The notes under the pieces were generated by a model that saw nothing but the letters and a program-made list of their open reading frames with translations, made no database searches and was not told the DNA's origin. Source: Chromatiaceae bacterium (GTDB lineage Bacteria > Pseudomonadota > Gammaproteobacteria > Chromatiales > Chromatiaceae). Taken from it: 40,050 nt of DNA. The first letter of the stretch is position 1, and each line of letters starts with the position of its first letter. The translations under genes and the position numbers were made by a program. This document shows positions 1 to 9,059 of the stretch, one piece after another. The stretch covers positions 1 through 40,050 of the forward strand of contig JAJDNF010000004.1 of the NCBI GenBank assembly GCA_022340805.1. The letters are read 5' to 3'.

Positions 1-525
1 CCCCACCGGGACGTTGACGAAAAAGATGTCGCGCCAGGTCAGCCAGTGCACGATCAGTCCGCCGACCGTGGGCCCGAGCAGCGGGCCGATCAGCGCCGGG
101 ATGATCACGAAGTTCATCGCCACCAGGAGTTCGGATTTCGCAAAGGTGCGAATGATCGCGAGCCGGCCAACCGGCATCATCATGGCCGCACCGATGCCCT
201 GCAGAATGCGCGCCGCGACCAGCATCGGCACGTTCACGGCCAGGCCGCACAATATCGAGGCGAGCGTGAACACGGCCACTGCGCTGCCAAACACCCGGCG
301 CGTGCCGAAGCGGTCGGCCATCCAGCCGCTCACCGGAATGCCCACGGCCAGGCTCAGGATGTAGCTCGCCACCACGGCCTTCAGGCTCAATGGCGCGACC
401 TGCAGGCTGGCCGCCATCGCGGGCACCGCGGTGTTCACGATCGTGGAGTCCAGTTGCTCCATGAACAGCGCCGCGGCAACGACCCATGGCAGGTAGCGCT
501 TGACGATGGGATTATGCATCTGCAT
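1..525 (-). CDS. DHA2-family (EmrB/QacA-type) MFS multidrug transporter, 3' part missing
   Basis: Proton-coupled drug exporter of the inner membrane. Reading leftward from an ATG at 525, 175 codons are open to the window edge, so only the first five or so membrane helices are visible. Helix 1 carries the family signature LDSTIVNTAVPAM. The cytoplasmic loop after helix 2 has MFS motif A (GWMADRFGTRRVF). Helix 5 has the antiporter motif C (GPLLGPTVGG). These three together point to the 14-helix DHA2 group rather than DHA1. A second ATG at 519 is possible; neither has a good Shine-Dalgarno sequence. The gene starts only 68 bp after gspN in the same direction and no terminator is visible between them, so readthrough from the secretion operon is possible. 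Substrate unknown. Confidence 0.85.
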   Translation of the reverse strand, partial: MQMHNPIVKRYLPWVVAAALFMEQLDSTIVNTAVPAMAASLQVAPLSLKAVVASYILSLAVGIPVSGWMADRFGTRRVFGSAVAVFTLASILCGLAVNVPMLVAARILQGIGAAMMMPVGRLAIIRTFAKSELLVAMNFVIIPALIGPLLGPTVGGLIVHWLTWRDIFFVNVPVG

Positions 526-593
526 CTGTGAGATACGGGCCTCTTGCCGTGCGCGGCGCATGCCCGTGGACCCGCCGTCAACCCCAGGTCAGA

Positions 594-1361
594 TCAAAAC
601 ACCGACCCCTGCAGTGACATCGTCGTGACGCCGTCCTGATTCGGGCGCCCCAACATCGCCAGGGCCTGGCCGAGACTCGGCGGCCCCCCGGAACGCATAC
701 CCAGACTGATATCGCCGCTGTAAGCACCGTCCGCGGAAAGCTGCAGATTTCCACGGCACTCGAGCACGCCACCGCCGTCCTGGATCGTGCCTTGCATGGT
801 GCCGTCGTCTTGCGTCGTGACGACCAGACGGAGATCGCCCAGGTTCACATTCCCTGCAGCGCCAACCTCGGCGTTACGCCAAACCGCCACGCCATCGAGA
901 TGCATCAGTCGCCCGCTTTCCAGCTCGGCGCTTTGCACCTGCAGCAGCAGTTCCCCGCCAACCAGCTGCTGCCTGATCTGCGCAGGCAACAGCTCCCTCA
1001 GCACCGCAATGGGAATATTCCCATCCATATCCCGCAACACGACATGCTGCCCCAGGCCGACGCCCGCGACCGTCTGCAGGCGTCCTCCCGCCTTTTCCAG
1101 CACGACATCGAAATCCAGTCGTCCACGCAACACGGACAGTGGCCGAAAGTGCCAATGACCTCTGCCCAGGCTGTTGCCGCCGACAAAGAGGTCGGCATCA
1201 CCCGCAAACAGGGTCCCCGACACCCGCCGCAGGGACAGCACCTCCTGCGGCACCGCGCTTTGCAGCACATGTTCCGCGAGCAAACCCGCCGGAGCGGTAA
1301 AGATCAAGGCCACGATGTAACTCGTCGCGGCAATCGCCATATACCACTTCGCGCCCTTCAT
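594..1361 (-). CDS. gspN: Type II secretion system protein N (GspN)
   Basis: Last gene of the Gsp operon, 255 aa. It has one N-terminal membrane segment (about residues 7-28, AIAATSYIVALIFTAPAG) followed by a periplasmic domain of the GspN family. The family signature of a short conserved stretch after the helix (RRVSGTLFAGDADLF) and the 'L..LSxDGAYSGDISL' C-terminal repeat-like strands fit T2SSN. GspN is a bitopic inner-membrane component present in only some T2SS; its precise role is not settled and it is dispensable in several systems. The ATG overlaps the gspM stop by 4 nt, indicating translational coupling. Confidence 0.85.
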   Translation of the reverse strand: MKGAKWYMAIAATSYIVALIFTAPAGLLAEHVLQSAVPQEVLSLRRVSGTLFAGDADLFVGGNSLGRGHWHFRPLSVLRGRLDFDVVLEKAGGRLQTVAGVGLGQHVVLRDMDGNIPIAVLRELLPAQIRQQLVGGELLLQVQSAELESGRLMHLDGVAVWRNAEVGAAGNVNLGDLRLVVTTQDDGTMQGTIQDGGGVLECRGNLQLSADGAYSGDISLGMRSGGPPSLGQALAMLGRPNQDGVTTMSLQGSVF

Positions 1362-1846
1362 GAGGCATTGCCCTGCAGGACCAGTCTGACGTTGACCGTA
1401 CCGGCCGCATCCGCCTTATCGACCACGAAGTCCCGTACGACGACATCTCCCGCACCCGATACCTCGCGAACCCATGCAAGCACGGTGTCAAAGCCGACCG
1501 CCTCGAACCAGATGCGGACATTCGTATCGCCATCCGGCTGCATACGCTTGATGAAGTTCGTCAGGCCCATCTTCTTTGACACGGCATCCAGACGCGACAA
1601 CAGCGACTTGCCCGCTCCGCCCATGGCCTTTGCCGACTCGCTCCTCAGCCGCCCTACCTCATCGGCAGCCGTCTGCATCCAGGCCAGCAATTCGCGCTGT
1701 TCGGCCACGCTGGCACGCAGGCGCGAACGCTCTTCGTTGATCGGCGCCCAAAACAGCGTATAGAACAGGAATCCGGCGACGGTCAGCGCGCCGATGATCA
1801 GCGACATTCGCTCGCGCGCCTGCAGATTTCGCCAGAAGCGTTTCAT
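1358..1846 (-). CDS. gspM: Type II secretion system protein M (GspM)
   Basis: Inner-membrane platform protein of 162 aa. A short cytoplasmic N-terminus (MKRFWRNLQARERMS) precedes one transmembrane helix (about residues 15-35, LIIGALTVAGFLFYTLFWAP). A periplasmic coiled region and a small ferredoxin-like domain follow, with the typical 'W' and LxSRLDAVSKK stretch. GspM binds GspL and helps anchor the GspE ATPase to the membrane platform. Its start overlaps the gspL stop by 4 nt and its stop overlaps gspN by 4 nt. The 'NLQARERM' start is typical of the family, which supports the chosen ATG. Confidence 0.9.
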   Translation of the reverse strand: MKRFWRNLQARERMSLIIGALTVAGFLFYTLFWAPINEERSRLRASVAEQRELLAWMQTAADEVGRLRSESAKAMGGAGKSLLSRLDAVSKKMGLTNFIKRMQPDGDTNVRIWFEAVGFDTVLAWVREVSGAGDVVVRDFVVDKADAAGTVNVRLVLQGNAS

Positions 1847-3075
1847 GAACCACCCGGTTGTATGCGCAACTGTCCACGAACGCTGCCCTGCTCCGCATTT
1901 ACCGCCGAGACCGTGACCTTGATCCCGTCCAGTTTCAGCAGCTCCGCCTTCAGGTCATCCAGCGACTGGAAATCCTTGATCCGGAAATCCACATCGAGGT
2001 TGGGTATTCGATAACTCATGGCATCCAGTTCCAAACCCGGTGTCCGCCGCAGGACCGGACCGCAGGCCGCCAACAGGCGCATGAATTCATCCTCGCTGCT
2101 GTCACGCTTCAATGCCTTCAGTTGCTGCTCCATCTGCAGCCGCGGATCGACCAGGTTGCGCGTCTCGGGAAAGGCGTCTCTGTACAGCTGTTCTATCTGC
2201 CTGCGCAGATCATCGTCCTGGCGGCGCAATGTCATGTAATCCAGCGTCATCGCGGTCGACTGCAGTATCACCAGCGCCAGCGACAATGCCGCCGCGGCTC
2301 GCCAGGGCCGCCAGAATCTCTGCAGCAGATCTTTGCGCGCGAACTCCCCCTGCATCAGGTTGATCGCCGAGTCCTCGTTCAGGCCCGAGGCATAGAGCTG
2401 CAGCAACGAGGCCGGCGGATCCAGGATAAGTTCGACATCTGCCTCCAGGCAGAGCCCTCGCACGAGCTTTTCGCACGCCGCGTCGGCGGTGACGTTGAAA
2501 TACCGCAGCCGTTCGGGGCGTGCATCGCCCGCTTGTTCCAGACTCAGGCGCAGCAACAGGTCCACCTTGCCCGCCGGCAGGCAACTCGCCGCCACGACAC
2601 CGGTGCGCAGGGTCGCATCTGCGCCGTCGACCAGCAGAGACCAGTCTCCCCCCTGCAGGGGCAACGCCAAAGACTCCGGTATCATTGCCTGCGGTTCGAT
2701 GCCGGCCTGATAGAGCGCTTCCTGCCACTGTCGCATGCGCTCCTTTGCAACGACCGCTACCGTGGCCCTGTCCTTTCCGATCTTCGGCGCCGTCGCGAAA
2801 TGCAGCGATTCGATTTCGGCACCCAGTTGCTCCTCGACCACGTAAGGCAGCGCCTTCAGCAGCTGCTGGCGGTTCCTGGTCGAGAGCTCGGCATCCAGCA
2901 GGACCACGTCTCGGGCAGGCACCAGCACGACAACCCTGCACCCGGACGCCTGCCCGGCCAGATCCTGCAGGCGGTCGCGACCTTCGGCGCGACTGGCGAC
3001 ATCAAGCCAGTCGAGTTCGTCTTCCTCAGCGGAGGCGAAGTCTGCTGGCAAGTGCAGGTAAAACACCCTGCTCAT
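1843..3075 (-). CDS. gspL: Type II secretion system protein L (GspL)
   Basis: A 410-aa membrane platform protein that recruits the GspE ATPase. The N-terminal half (about 1-240) is the cytoplasmic actin-like domain, containing the family stretch LLKALPYVVEEQL. The classic juxtamembrane motif INLMQGEFARKD leads into a single membrane helix near residues 257-277 (AAALSLALVILQSTAM). The periplasmic part ends in a ferredoxin-like domain that contacts GspM. The ATG at 3075 follows a weak GGCGGA Shine-Dalgarno sequence. A 130-bp structured gap separates it from gspK, unlike the overlapping joins elsewhere in this operon. Confidence 0.92.
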   Translation of the reverse strand: MSRVFYLHLPADFASAEEDELDWLDVASRAEGRDRLQDLAGQASGCRVVVLVPARDVVLLDAELSTRNRQQLLKALPYVVEEQLGAEIESLHFATAPKIGKDRATVAVVAKERMRQWQEALYQAGIEPQAMIPESLALPLQGGDWSLLVDGADATLRTGVVAASCLPAGKVDLLLRLSLEQAGDARPERLRYFNVTADAACEKLVRGLCLEADVELILDPPASLLQLYASGLNEDSAINLMQGEFARKDLLQRFWRPWRAAAALSLALVILQSTAMTLDYMTLRRQDDDLRRQIEQLYRDAFPETRNLVDPRLQMEQQLKALKRDSSEDEFMRLLAACGPVLRRTPGLELDAMSYRIPNLDVDFRIKDFQSLDDLKAELLKLDGIKVTVSAVNAEQGSVRGQLRIQPGGS

Positions 3076-3123
3076 TCAGTCCGCCACCCGGCTTGATTGT
3101 GGCACGCGGCATCTCCGCGAATG

Positions 3124-3177
3124 CCTGCCGGGCCGCGGCAGGTCCACACGCCGGCGTTCCGCGACCGCTTCGCGGTC
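3124..3177. other. Two stem-loops in the gspK-gspL gap
   Basis: The 130-bp gap between gspK and gspL holds two perfect inverted repeats: CCTGCC/GGCAGG (3124-3129 with 3137-3142, 7-nt loop) and GACCGC/GCGGTC (3163-3168 with 3172-3177, 3-nt loop). Neither is followed by a T-run on the minus strand, so they are not obvious terminators. They could affect mRNA stability or processing between the pseudopilin genes and the platform genes; that role is inference. Confidence 0.4.
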
Positions 3178-3205
3178 TTGGCGCGCAAATTGGCAGCCAG
3201 GGCCT

Positions 3206-4150
3206 TCACAACGTGCCTGTCGACTGCGTCAAGATCTTCACCCGGCCGTTATCCAGTCTGTCCAACAAGGTGAAATACCTTTGCTGGATACGGCCGAACT
3301 GTACATCACCGATTGCCATGAAGTAATTGCTTCCCACTGAGAGTCCGTCGCCGACAATCTCGCGTCCGGCGAGTTCTTTGTTCGCCAGGAATTGGGCAAC
3401 GGACGCGTATCCTTCTTTGCCCCTGCCATTGATCAATTGCTGCGCATTCTCCTCGCTGATGTTCTCTGCCAGACTCATCAATACAGGCGCCGTAGCGGTA
3501 TTGACATTGATCGGGGTCGGCACCGGCAGCGTGCTGATATGCGGCTGGAGCTTATCGTATGCCGTGCCATCGATAGCATTGATCAACCGCAATTCCGACG
3601 GACTGACCATCCGGCTGTTGCCGGCCCGGTAAGCGGGCTCGAGGCCCAGGTAAAGATCGTCTTCCGCACCCGCAGGAAACCCCGGATTGATGTCCGCATC
3701 CAGCCAATCGAGCACCGCAACTGCCAGATCCTCGTCCAGCCCCAGCAGTCGCAGCAGGCGGCGAAACCTCGCGACCGCAAGCGGGTCCGGCACCCCGCCG
3801 ACAACCAGGCTGTTCAGGTTGAAGCGTCCCTGCATATCTTCCAGACGCCCGGACAATTGACCGTTCTCCACCGATATCGGCGGCAAGACCGTTGCCCATG
3901 CCTCGTTCAAATGGTCGACCCTGCCTGCCCGGTGATCCCGGCTGAGTATCTCGCCCGCCCAGCTCGCCAAGCCCCTTGCGTACAGCGCGATCTGATCCGC
4001 CTCCAGCATGTTGGCGGTGCGCCGGATATCCAATTGTTGCCGGCCGATCATCGCCGTCACGACCGCTGCCGCCAATGCGACGATCAGTACCGCGGTGATC
4101 AGTGCAACGCCCTGCTCGCGCGGCGGCTTGCGATGCCAAGGCATCATCAT
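3206..4150 (-). CDS. gspK: Type II secretion system minor pseudopilin K (GspK)
   Basis: Large minor pseudopilin, 314 aa from the ATG at 4150, which overlaps the gspJ stop as ATGA after a strong GGAGGGG site; ATGs at 4147 and 4144 are alternatives. The leader ends EQG and the mature helix is VALITAVLIVALAAAVVTAM. As usual for GspK it lacks the Glu+5 found in other pseudopilins, which suits its place at the pilus tip. The inserted alpha domain contains the family stretch GRFNLNSLV, and the C-terminal part has the helix-hairpin-helix-like 'INVNTATAPVLMSLAENISEENAQQLI'-type region (only its start quoted: INVNTATAPVL). GspK forms the tip complex with GspI and GspJ and is thought to control pseudopilus length. 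Confidence 0.92.
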   Translation of the reverse strand: MMMPWHRKPPREQGVALITAVLIVALAAAVVTAMIGRQQLDIRRTANMLEADQIALYARGLASWAGEILSRDHRAGRVDHLNEAWATVLPPISVENGQLSGRLEDMQGRFNLNSLVVGGVPDPLAVARFRRLLRLLGLDEDLAVAVLDWLDADINPGFPAGAEDDLYLGLEPAYRAGNSRMVSPSELRLINAIDGTAYDKLQPHISTLPVPTPINVNTATAPVLMSLAENISEENAQQLINGRGKEGYASVAQFLANKELAGREIVGDGLSVGSNYFMAIGDVQFGRIQQRYFTLLDRLDNGRVKILTQSTGTL

Positions 4151-4773
4151 ATCCCCTCCGGCAGCAGGACCACGCGCCTGAGCGTGCCCCAACGTCCGGT
4201 ATTCAGGGTCACATCGACCGCAATCGGCAGGGTCGGGGCCCCGCCTGCCTCGGCGATTGGCCAACTGTCGTGCCATTGCCGATCCTGAGCGAGCATCATG
4301 AAGCGCAGATCTGTCAGCCCGGTCAACAATACCGAGGTTTCCGGCTGCGTGTCCTGCGCCCGGTCCAGAACATACCAGCTATCACGGATCAGGCTGCCGT
4401 CTTCCAGGCGGTAGGCAACGCGCTGCAGGGTACTCCGCGCCTGCCCGGCCGGATTCCGCCAGCCGCCCCGGGTCCACTCCAGATACGCAGGCCGCGTACC
4501 GTCGAGGGCCGGCCTGCTGTCGCCGTAGGCGTCACGAACCGGCCGGCTGACGAGCTGCGCCAGGTCGTTTCCGAGCAGCGTAAACGCGCGCTGCAGATCG
4601 GTCAGGTCCGCCGCCCGTTGCGCCGTGACTTCGTCCGCATCGAGGACGGCACGCAGGCCACCATAGGCCATCACCGAAACGACGGCCAATATCGCGACTG
4701 CCACGAGCACTTCCAACAATGTCATGCCACCGCAGCGCAGCGGTTGGTGGCGGACAAGAGGACAAACAGGCAC
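4147..4773 (-). CDS. gspJ: Type II secretion system minor pseudopilin J (GspJ)
   Basis: A 208-aa minor pseudopilin of the tip complex (GspI-J-K). The prepilin leader ends RCGG and the mature protein begins MTLLEVLVAVAILAVVSVM, so residue +1 is Met rather than the usual Phe while Glu+5 is kept. The C-terminal domain has the GspJ pattern of a beta-rich core with YLEWTRGGWRNP and LQRVAYRLEDG. It follows gspI by 3 nt and overlaps gspK. Processing would need a prepilin peptidase (PilD/GspO); none is encoded in this window. Confidence 0.92.
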   Translation of the reverse strand: MPVCPLVRHQPLRCGGMTLLEVLVAVAILAVVSVMAYGGLRAVLDADEVTAQRAADLTDLQRAFTLLGNDLAQLVSRPVRDAYGDSRPALDGTRPAYLEWTRGGWRNPAGQARSTLQRVAYRLEDGSLIRDSWYVLDRAQDTQPETSVLLTGLTDLRFMMLAQDRQWHDSWPIAEAGGAPTLPIAVDVTLNTGRWGTLRRVVLLPEGI

Positions 4774-4776
4774 CGC

Positions 4777-5172
4777 TTACTCCCGCACGCCGGGCGGTCG
4801 CGGCAGGTATGCCACCAGGCTCGCAACCGCCCCGGTATGGCCCGGCCTTTCGACACCAACCGTGACCCGACGTATATCGCCGTCTCCGGTCGCCTCAACC
4901 AGTTGATTCCAGTTCCAGTTCCTGCCCGCGAATTCCGTTGCCCCGTCGCTCCTCCCCACCGGCGCCCAATCGAGGCGCAGTTGCTGCTCGGCGACCAGAT
5001 TCCACGCGACCCAGTGTGCAAACGTCTTGTCGCGAAGATAGTTGGCATTGGCAGAGGCGTCCGCGCCCGCACGTATCAGCGCACCGAGCGCGATCGTGAT
5101 GACCGCGAGGGCGACCAGGACTTCGATCAGGGTGAATCCTTTCGAACCCGGTATGCGGCCGGCCGATTTCAC
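4777..5172 (-). CDS. gspI: Type II secretion system minor pseudopilin I (GspI)
   Basis: A 131-aa minor pseudopilin. The leader MKSAGRIPGSKG precedes the mature N-terminus FTLIEVLVALAVITIALGAL with Glu+5. The stretch 'A..N.LR.KTFAHWVAWN' and the downstream 'QLRLDW' are typical of GspI, which nucleates the pseudopilus tip with GspJ and GspK. The ATG overlaps the gspH stop by 4 nt. Length is normal for the family. Confidence 0.93.
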   Translation of the reverse strand: MKSAGRIPGSKGFTLIEVLVALAVITIALGALIRAGADASANANYLRDKTFAHWVAWNLVAEQQLRLDWAPVGRSDGATEFAGRNWNWNQLVEATGDGDIRRVTVGVERPGHTGAVASLVAYLPRPPGVRE

Positions 5173-5672
5173 GTGCGATCGGAAAATTCGAGCTGCAGAC
5201 GCCCGAACGACTTGCCGCGCAACTCCGGCCCGGAACGGCTGCCCGGCGCCGCAACCGTCAGCTCGAACGGTGTGCGCTCACCGCTGGAGTACAGCACGAT
5301 CTGCGGCTCGGCCTGCGCACCACTGACGTCTTTCAACGGCACATTGTCGTCCTCGACATACAGGATGATGACGAGACCCTGTTCCAGCTGCCTGGGGCGA
5401 AACAGCTTGTCGTCTTCAATGGCTTCCCATTGGGCATTCTGAAAACGATAGAAGCGGTACCCGTCGCGCAACCATTCGACACCGTATTCCTTACCCTCCA
5501 GGATCGCCTGCTCCTGCGCCAGATCCAGCAGGGCCGCCGCCCTCTTCACCTCTTCCTCGGCCCGCTGCTCGTGCGAATCGCCGCCGATGGAAACGACCAC
5601 CAGGCTGGTCACCAGGCCGATGATCACCAGCACGACCATAAGCTCGATCAGGGTAAATCCGCGACTTCTCAT
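5169..5672 (-). CDS. gspH: Type II secretion system minor pseudopilin H (GspH)
   Basis: A 167-aa minor pseudopilin with a very short leader (MRSRG) and mature helix FTLIELMVVLVIIGLVTSLV including Glu+5. The globular domain has the GspH pattern: 'RAAALLDLAQEQAILEGKEYG' region (residues about 43-63) and then WLRDGYRFYRF. It is thought to link the tip complex to the GspG shaft. It starts 12 nt downstream of gspG and overlaps gspI by 4 nt. Confidence 0.92.
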   Translation of the reverse strand: MRSRGFTLIELMVVLVIIGLVTSLVVVSIGGDSHEQRAEEEVKRAAALLDLAQEQAILEGKEYGVEWLRDGYRFYRFQNAQWEAIEDDKLFRPRQLEQGLVIILYVEDDNVPLKDVSGAQAEPQIVLYSSGERTPFELTVAAPGSRSGPELRGKSFGRLQLEFSDRT

Positions 5673-5684
5673 GTCGAATCACAA

Positions 5685-6122
5685 TCAGTCAATTTGCCAG
5701 TTACCTATATCGCTGTTCCTGCCCTCCCCACCGACGCGATTGTCCGCGCCGAGGCTATAGATATCTATTTCGCTATGCTTCCCGGGCTGCAGGTATTGAT
5801 ACACGTTTCCCCAGGGATCGATCGGCATATGCGGCAGATAGCCCCCCTCTTTCCAGTTCTTCGCCTCGGGACTGCCGGCCGGCTTTTCCAGCAGTGCCTG
5901 GAGGCCCTGGTCGGTGCTCGGGTAGTTGAAATTGTCGAGCCGATACAGATTCAACGCGCTCTCTATTGCACGCAGATCGTTGCGCGCCTTGGTTATCCTG
6001 GCCGCATCCGGCCTGTCCATGACCTTGGGTATCAGGATGGCCGCCAAAATACTCAATATCACGACGACGACCATGACCTCTATCAATGTAAAGCCACCCG
6101 CGTTCGAATGCCTCGCGCGCAT
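5685..6122 (-). CDS. gspG: Type II secretion system major pseudopilin G (GspG)
   Basis: Main shaft subunit of the pseudopilus, 145 aa. The leader ends AGG and the mature N-terminus is FTLIEVMVVVVILSILAA with Glu+5. The conserved GspG features follow: KARNDLRAIESALNLYRLDN, then YPSTDQGLQAL, and the calcium-binding C-terminal loop region DPWGNVYQY ... IDIYSLGADN. Length and motifs are fully typical. A GAGGAG-type ribosome site lies just ahead of the ATG (ctcctc at 6130-6135 on the plus strand). A perfect hairpin sits in the 120-bp gap upstream. Confidence 0.96.
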   Translation of the reverse strand: MRARHSNAGGFTLIEVMVVVVILSILAAILIPKVMDRPDAARITKARNDLRAIESALNLYRLDNFNYPSTDQGLQALLEKPAGSPEAKNWKEGGYLPHMPIDPWGNVYQYLQPGKHSEIDIYSLGADNRVGGEGRNSDIGNWQID

Positions 6123-6156
6123 CTTTCTAGCTCCTCAACGTGAACCGGTACGCACA

Positions 6157-6174
6157 CCAGGGCACTGGCCCTGG
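6157..6174. other. Perfect hairpin ahead of gspG
   Basis: CCAGGGC and GCCCTGG flank a 4-nt loop in the gspF-gspG gap. No T-run follows, so termination is unlikely. A stem just ahead of the major pseudopilin gene could mark an RNA end that raises gspG mRNA stability relative to gspF; this is inference. Confidence 0.45.
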
Positions 6175-6242
6175 GATGCCGTGACAGCCGAATATTACCG
6201 TGCATAAGCTGTTGCGGTCGCGTACCAATCGCTGACACAACA

Positions 6243-7463
6243 TCACTTCACCAACTGATTCAGCTCGAAGATCGGCAGCAGTATCGCCAGCACGATAACC
6301 ATCACCAGGGCACCCATGAACAGGATCATGATCGGCTCGAACACGCCCAACAGTGCCGCGATGAGCGTCTCCAGTTCGCGCTCCTGGGTATCCGCCGCGC
6401 GTTCGAGCATGACCTCCAGCTTGCCGGTCGATTCGCCACTGGCAATCAGCTGCACCAGCATCGGCGGAAACTGCTTTTCCCTTTCCAATGCCACCGCGAT
6501 GCCCTTGCCCTCGCGCACCAATTCGGCTGCCCTTTCGACACTCGCACGCATGGGCATGCTGCTGACCACGGCGCCGGCGATGCGCATCGCATCGAGCACC
6601 GGAACGCCGCTCGCGCCGAGGATACTCAGGGTGCGCGCGAAGCGTGCGGTATTCAAACCCCGAAACAAGCGGCCAATCAGCGGCATACGGTGCAGAAAGG
6701 CATGCCATCTGAGCCGGAATCCCTCGCGCTTGGAAAGGCGCTTCAGGACATAGGCCAGCACGATCAGGCCGAGCAGCATGAAAAGCCCGTAGGCGCGCAG
6801 CGCATCGCTTATCGCTATCAAGGCCAGCGTCAGGACCGGGAGTTGCTGATCGATACTCTCGAAAACCTGCACAACCTGCGGTACCACGTAGGCAAACAGC
6901 CCGATCGTGATCGCCACCGCCACGACGGTCAACAGCGATGGATAGAGCAGCGCCAGTTGGATCTTCTGGCGCAACTGCTGGTGCTTTTCACTGTAGTCAG
7001 CCAGGCGTTCCAAGACCATGTCGAGATGCCCGGCCTGCTCCCCGGCGGCGACCGTCGACCGATAGAGCTCCGGAAACACCGTGGGAAAATCATCCAGCCC
7101 ATCCGCCAGTGTGAATCCCTCCAGCACGCGCGAGCGCACGGACAGCAGCACACTCTTCAGCCGATGGCTCTCCACCTGATTGGCGACCGTCAGAAGCGCC
7201 TCTTCCAAGGGTATGGCTGACCTGACAAGGGTAGCCAGCTGACGGGTTATCAATGCAAGATTGGTGACGCTGACCCTGGGGTTGCCTACGGAGAAACCGA
7301 AGCGCGGCCTTTCCTTTTTGCGTTGCTTGATCTCCTCGACGCTCAGCGGAGTCAGGCCGCGTTCTCGCAGCCCCTGTCTTACCTGCCGCGCTGTATCGCC
7401 TTCCTCGACACCCTTTATCTTCTTTCCGGAACGATCGAGTACACTGTATTCAAAAGCCGGCAT
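6243..7463 (-). CDS. gspF: Type II secretion system inner-membrane protein F (GspF)
   Basis: Polytopic platform protein of 406 aa and the family's usual size. It starts MPAFEYSVLDRSGKKIKGV, the standard GspF N-terminus, after a GAGGGG ribosome site. Two T2SF domains (about residues 70-195 and 272-395) each end in membrane helices; the repeated motifs include LARQLATL-type TRQLATLVRSAIPLEEAL and GEQAGHLDMVLERLADY, echoed by SGESTGKLEVMLERAAD. GspF couples GspE rotation or ATP hydrolysis to pseudopilus assembly. It follows gspE by 13 nt. Confidence 0.95.
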   Translation of the reverse strand: MPAFEYSVLDRSGKKIKGVEEGDTARQVRQGLRERGLTPLSVEEIKQRKKERPRFGFSVGNPRVSVTNLALITRQLATLVRSAIPLEEALLTVANQVESHRLKSVLLSVRSRVLEGFTLADGLDDFPTVFPELYRSTVAAGEQAGHLDMVLERLADYSEKHQQLRQKIQLALLYPSLLTVVAVAITIGLFAYVVPQVVQVFESIDQQLPVLTLALIAISDALRAYGLFMLLGLIVLAYVLKRLSKREGFRLRWHAFLHRMPLIGRLFRGLNTARFARTLSILGASGVPVLDAMRIAGAVVSSMPMRASVERAAELVREGKGIAVALEREKQFPPMLVQLIASGESTGKLEVMLERAADTQERELETLIAALLGVFEPIMILFMGALVMVIVLAILLPIFELNQLVK

Positions 7464-7476
7464 ATCCGCCCCTCGA

Positions 7477-8952
7477 TCATCGCTCGCTGGTTACGCGGAA
7501 GACCTCTTCCATAGACGTCTCGCCGGCAAGAATCTTCCTGACGCCGTCCTGCCGAATGCTCCTGTGCAATCTGTGCGCATAAGCCTCCATATCCTGCTCG
7601 CCAGACTCATCGTGAATCATCCTGCGCAGCTGTTCGTCTACCACTACGAGTTCATAGATCCCGGTTCGTCCCCGATAGCCCGTATGATTGCAACGGTCGC
7701 AACCCACTGGCGCATAAAGCATGACATCGCGCCCTGTCTGGGGACCCAACATCTCCAATTCCTTTGGATCGGGATGAAACGGCCTTTTGCAGGCCCCACA
7801 CAAAACCCTGACCAAACGCTGAGACAACACCCCGATAACGCTGGATGAGAGCAGGAACGGTTCTACCCCCATATCGCGCAAACGCGTGATCGCGCCGACA
7901 GCGGTGTTGGTATGCAGGGTCGACAACACCAGGTGACCGGTCAGCGAGGCCTGCACCGCGATCTCCACGGTTTCCAGGTCACGAATCTCGCCAACCATCA
8001 CGACGTCCGGGTCCTGACGCAGGATCGCACGCAGTCCCCTGGCAAAACTCATGTCGACCTTCGGATTAACCTGGGTCTGCCCGATCCCGTCCAGGTAGTA
8101 TTCGATCGGGTCTTCTACCGTGAGGATATTCCGCTTGTGATCGTTCAGACGTGACAGTGCCGCATAAAGCGTCGTCGTCTTACCTGAGCCCGTCGGCCCG
8201 GTGACAAGGACTATGCCATGTGGTCGGTGGATCAGTTCGTCGATCTGGCTACTGGTCGCATCGTCCATACCCAACAGCCCCAGGTCCAGGCGGCCTGCCT
8301 TCTTGTCCAACAGTCGCAGGACCACCCGCTCGCCATGTCCCGATGGCAGCGTGGAAACACGAATGTCTACCGCGCGACCAGCCACGCGCAACGAGATCCT
8401 GCCGTCCTGCGGCAAGCGCTTTTCGGCAATATCCAGCTTTGCCATCACCTTGATACGCGAGGCGAGTAGAGGCGCAACAGCCCTATTCGGCCTGATGACC
8501 TCGCGCAGTATCCCGTCGACGCGAAACCGGACCACCAGATCGCCCTCGAACGGCTCGATGTGGATATCCGAGACCTCTTCCTTGACGGCCTCCGCCAACA
8601 ATGCGTTTATCAGACGGATGATGGGGGCGTCATCCTGACTCTCCAGCAGGTCCTCTGTCTCTGGCAAGGCGCCGGCGATATGGGCCAGATCCAATCCATC
8701 ATCGATATCTTCCATAAGCTGCATCGCCCGATTGCTGGACTGCTCGTAATTTTGATGCAGCAGCACTTCGAACTGCTCGTCTTCCACCGCAACCGGGTGA
8801 AAATCTGTGCCCAGGTATCGAAACACCTCTACGAGCGTTGGCAGGGTTACCGTCGAACGATGATAGAGCACCGGCATCGCGTCGGCACCCAGATCCAATA
8901 CCACTCCTCGGCGTTTGGCGAAATTGAAAGGCAAGCGCGTCAGTTCATTCAT
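7477..8952 (-). CDS. gspE: Type II secretion system ATPase E (GspE)
   Basis: Cytoplasmic hexameric ATPase that powers the secretion system. With the ATG at 8952 ([17 protein letters not shown], the usual GspE opening) it has 491 aa; a TTG at 8994 would add 14 residues and is less likely. Visible motifs: N2E-type domain up to about 110, Walker [10 protein letters not shown] at 252-260, Asp box near 280, Walker B with [15 protein letters not shown] at 311-325, His box at [13 protein letters not shown], and a zinc-binding tetracysteine set (C385, C388, C418, C421). All catalytic residues are present. It is recruited to the membrane by GspL. Confidence 0.96.
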   Translation of the reverse strand: MNELTRLPFNFAKRRGVVLDLGADAMPVLYHRSTVTLPTLVEVFRYLGTDFHPVAVEDEQFEVLLHQNYEQSSNRAMQLMEDIDDGLDLAHIAGALPETEDLLESQDDAPIIRLINALLAEAVKEEVSDIHIEPFEGDLVVRFRVDGILREVIRPNRAVAPLLASRIKVMAKLDIAEKRLPQDGRISLRVAGRAVDIRVSTLPSGHGERVVLRLLDKKAGRLDLGLLGMDDATSSQIDELIHRPHGIVLVTGPTGSGKTTTLYAALSRLNDHKRNILTVEDPIEYYLDGIGQTQVNPKVDMSFARGLRAILRQDPDVVMVGEIRDLETVEIAVQASLTGHLVLSTLHTNTAVGAITRLRDMGVEPFLLSSSVIGVLSQRLVRVLCGACKRPFHPDPKELEMLGPQTGRDVMLYAPVGCDRCNHTGYRGRTGIYELVVVDEQLRRMIHDESGEQDMEAYAHRLHRSIRQDGVRKILAGETSMEEVFRVTSER

Positions 8953-9059
8953 CTTTCGCCATTCTCGGAAAACCCGGCCGTCATCGTCGGCCAAACCATA
9001 CAGCGATCCTTTTTTCCCGCTGAATCACACCGCGAACCCGGCGCAGGGCAATTACGGTG

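Noticed and set aside
1858..3096. 412-codon plus-strand frame opposite gspL
   Set aside because: Antisense shadow of a clear GspL gene.
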